A stretch of DNA of 64,000 nucleotides, taken from assembly GCF_025273675.1 (NCBI RefSeq), contig NZ_CP045809.1, positions 3,658,001 through 3,722,000 of the forward strand, read 5' to 3'. The notes under the pieces were generated by a model that saw only the letters and a program-made list of their open reading frames with translations, was not told the origin of the DNA and ran no database searches. The first letter of the stretch is position 1. Each line of letters starts with the position of its first letter. This document shows, piece after piece, positions 62,767 to 64,000 of the stretch. The stretch comes from Gordonia pseudamarae (GTDB taxonomy: Bacteria > Actinomycetota > Actinomycetes > Mycobacteriales > Mycobacteriaceae). A program made the translations under genes and the position numbers.

Positions 62767-63558
62767 TCAGGACAAGTCGGAGGTGCGCACCTGTTCGCCG
62801 GCCTCCCAATGCTTCCACAGATTTTCTGCCAGCTCGCGATAAGCGGTGGCGCCCTTGTTCTTTCGGCCCTGCATCACCGATGTGCCCGATGCCGAGGCCT
62901 CCGCGAACCGCACCGTCCGCGGGATCGGCGGATCCAGCACCGGCAACCCGTAACGGTCGGCCACATCGGAGAGCACATCGCGACTGTGAGTGGTGCGGGC
63001 GTCGAACAACGTCGCCACCGCGCCGAGCAACTGCAACCCCGGGTTGGTGATCTGCTGCACCTCGGTCACCGTCCGCATCAGCTGCCCGACACCCCGATGT
63101 GCCAGCGTCTCGCACTGCAGCGGGACTATCACCTGGTCGGCCGCGGTCAATCCGTTCAGGGTGAGCACCCCCAACGACGGCGGGCAGTCGATCAGGATGA
63201 CATCGAAATCCTCGGCGACCTCCGCCAACGCACGCTTGAGCGCGTATTCGCGGCCCGGACGCATCAGCAGCAACGCCTCGGCACCGGCCAGATCGATCGT
63301 GGCCGGCAGCAACGTCACCTTGTCGCCGGTGTCGAGCAGCACATCGGCGATCTCCTCATCGCCCAGCAACACATCGTGGACCGAGGCCTCCAGCTCATCC
63401 GGATTGTGGCCGAGCGAGAACGTCAGACACCCCTGTGGATCCAGATCCACGACGAGGACGGACGCATCCAGATCGGCCAGTGCTGCCCCGAGCGAGGCCA
63501 CTGTCGTGGTTTTCGCGACGCCGCCCTTCTGATTGGCAACCGCCAGAATCCGTGTCAT
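62767..63558 (-). CDS. ParA/Soj-family ATPase
   Basis: 263 residues from ATG 63558. The deviant Walker A KGGVAKTTTVASLGAALA (with signature Lys) is at about residues 11-28; Walker A' is VVDLDPQGCLTFSLG and Walker B VILIDCPPSLG. ParA-type ATPases bind DNA non-specifically and position cargo. Counterpart of M. tuberculosis Rv3213c, an extra ParA distant from the oriC parAB pair. No parB or parS sites are visible here, so the cargo is unknown. It is convergent with the Rv3212-like gene (12-base gap). Confidence 0.9.
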   Translation of the reverse strand: MTRILAVANQKGGVAKTTTVASLGAALADLDASVLVVDLDPQGCLTFSLGHNPDELEASVHDVLLGDEEIADVLLDTGDKVTLLPATIDLAGAEALLLMRPGREYALKRALAEVAEDFDVILIDCPPSLGVLTLNGLTAADQVIVPLQCETLAHRGVGQLMRTVTEVQQITNPGLQLLGAVATLFDARTTHSRDVLSDVADRYGLPVLDPPIPRTVRFAEASASGTSVMQGRKNKGATAYRELAENLWKHWEAGEQVRTSDLS

Positions 63559-63676
63559 TCCCCAACCATACGAGGTCAGGTCCACCGACGTGCGTCACCA
63601 TCGCACCGCGCCGCGCCGACATCGTCCGAACGAACCACACCCCGGCAACTCCCGCACCAGCGGGTATGTCATCGCG

Positions 63677-64000
63677 TCAGCGCGGCCGCCGGCCCCGATC
63701 ACGGCCCTGCCCCGGCCGGCCCGTATCGCCGGGTTGTGCGTCCGGCGCGTAGTCGTTGGCCAGCCACTGCACCGACGACGGCATGAACAGCAACACCAGA
63801 ACACCGATCGCGATCAACGCCAACGGCACCCCGAACACCGCCTGACCGCTGGTCACCAGGTAGTACGACACCGGCAGCAACAGCAACTGCGCCACCACCG
63901 CGATCGCCCGGCCCCAGCGGCGACCGGTCCACAGTGCCGCGCCACCGGCCAGCACACCCCCGAAGATGATCCCGAACCAGGCCGCCGTGCCGTAGCCACT
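63677..64000 (-). CDS. Membrane protein, N-terminus cut by the window edge
   Basis: The frame is open to base 64000, so only the C-terminal 107 residues are visible. Hydrophobic stretches YGTAAWFGIIFGGVLAGGAALW, AIAVVAQLLLLPVSYYLV and VFGVPLALIAIGVLVLLFMP suggest at least three membrane helices, with a charged, Gly/Arg-rich C-terminus (DTGRPGQGRDRGRRPR). It lies upstream of the ParA gene on the same strand, 118 bases away. No family recognised. Confidence 0.7.
   Translation of the reverse strand, partial: SGYGTAAWFGIIFGGVLAGGAALWTGRRWGRAIAVVAQLLLLPVSYYLVTSGQAVFGVPLALIAIGVLVLLFMPSSVQWLANDYAPDAQPGDTGRPGQGRDRGRRPR

Overview
The window is high-G+C actinobacterial chromosome. From 18.7 kb to the right edge the gene order follows, gene for gene with a few insertions, the Mycobacterium tuberculosis block Rv3193c to Rv3213c as I remember it: UPF0182 protein, PDZ protease, DUF2342, Rv3196-like, ABC1 kinase, whiB7, uvrD2, mycoredoxin, nudC, K+ channel, adnB, adnA, lipV, ATL, TIGR02569, moeB, DUF3152, TetR, DUF3107, ferritin-like, RhlE-like, Rv3212-like and ParA. 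That places the organism in the mycolic-acid-containing Mycobacteriales. Gordonia or a close relative is my best guess; the genus is inferred, not proven. I see no transposase, integrase, rRNA or CRISPR array.

Layout. 1-4264: right-hand end of a DISARM anti-phage locus (drmA cut by the window edge, complete drmB and drmC), all overlapping on the + strand. 4470-9973: a metallo-beta-lactamase-fold protein, a divergent pair of acyl-CoA dehydrogenases behind a palindromic control region, a long dispersed inverted repeat, and a PrpE-like acyl-CoA synthetase. 10289-13497: two translationally coupled membrane proteins with extracytoplasmic beta-propellers and no assigned role. 13749-17074: a fadA-fadB beta-oxidation operon ending in a strong terminator, then an Lsr2-like nucleoid protein and the initiator tRNA gene.

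18.3-31.3 kb: envelope and quality-control genes (UPF0182 protein, Lon-like PDZ protease, DUF2342 protein, ThiF/cyclodehydratase-like protein, ABC1 kinase). Then comes a methyltransferase/polysaccharide deacetylase pair behind an IdeR-like iron box, and whiB7 with a long leader holding a candidate uORF, an attenuator hairpin and a WhiB7-type promoter. 31.3-43.1 kb: DNA repair and redox genes (uvrD2 with a frameshift in its HRDC domain, mycoredoxin, nudC, K+ channel, adnB, adnA). 43.2-51.1 kb: lipV-like hydrolase and ATL, then a complete nitrate/nitrite assimilation cluster (narK, nirB, nirD, a HemD-type regulator, a CbiX-type chelatase) whose last two members plausibly tie siroheme supply to nitrite reductase. 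51.2-64 kb: TIGR02569 protein, a large regulator with an HTH at each end, moeB-rhodanese, DUF3152 zincin, TetR, DUF3107, ferritin-like protein, DEAD-box helicase, a membrane beta-propeller, ParA and a cut membrane protein.

A recurring structural theme is short tandem repetition in 15-, 18- and 27-bp units at gene ends and inside genes. In two genes (the PDZ protease and the TetR regulator) a 15-bp unit repeats the final codons including the stop codon.
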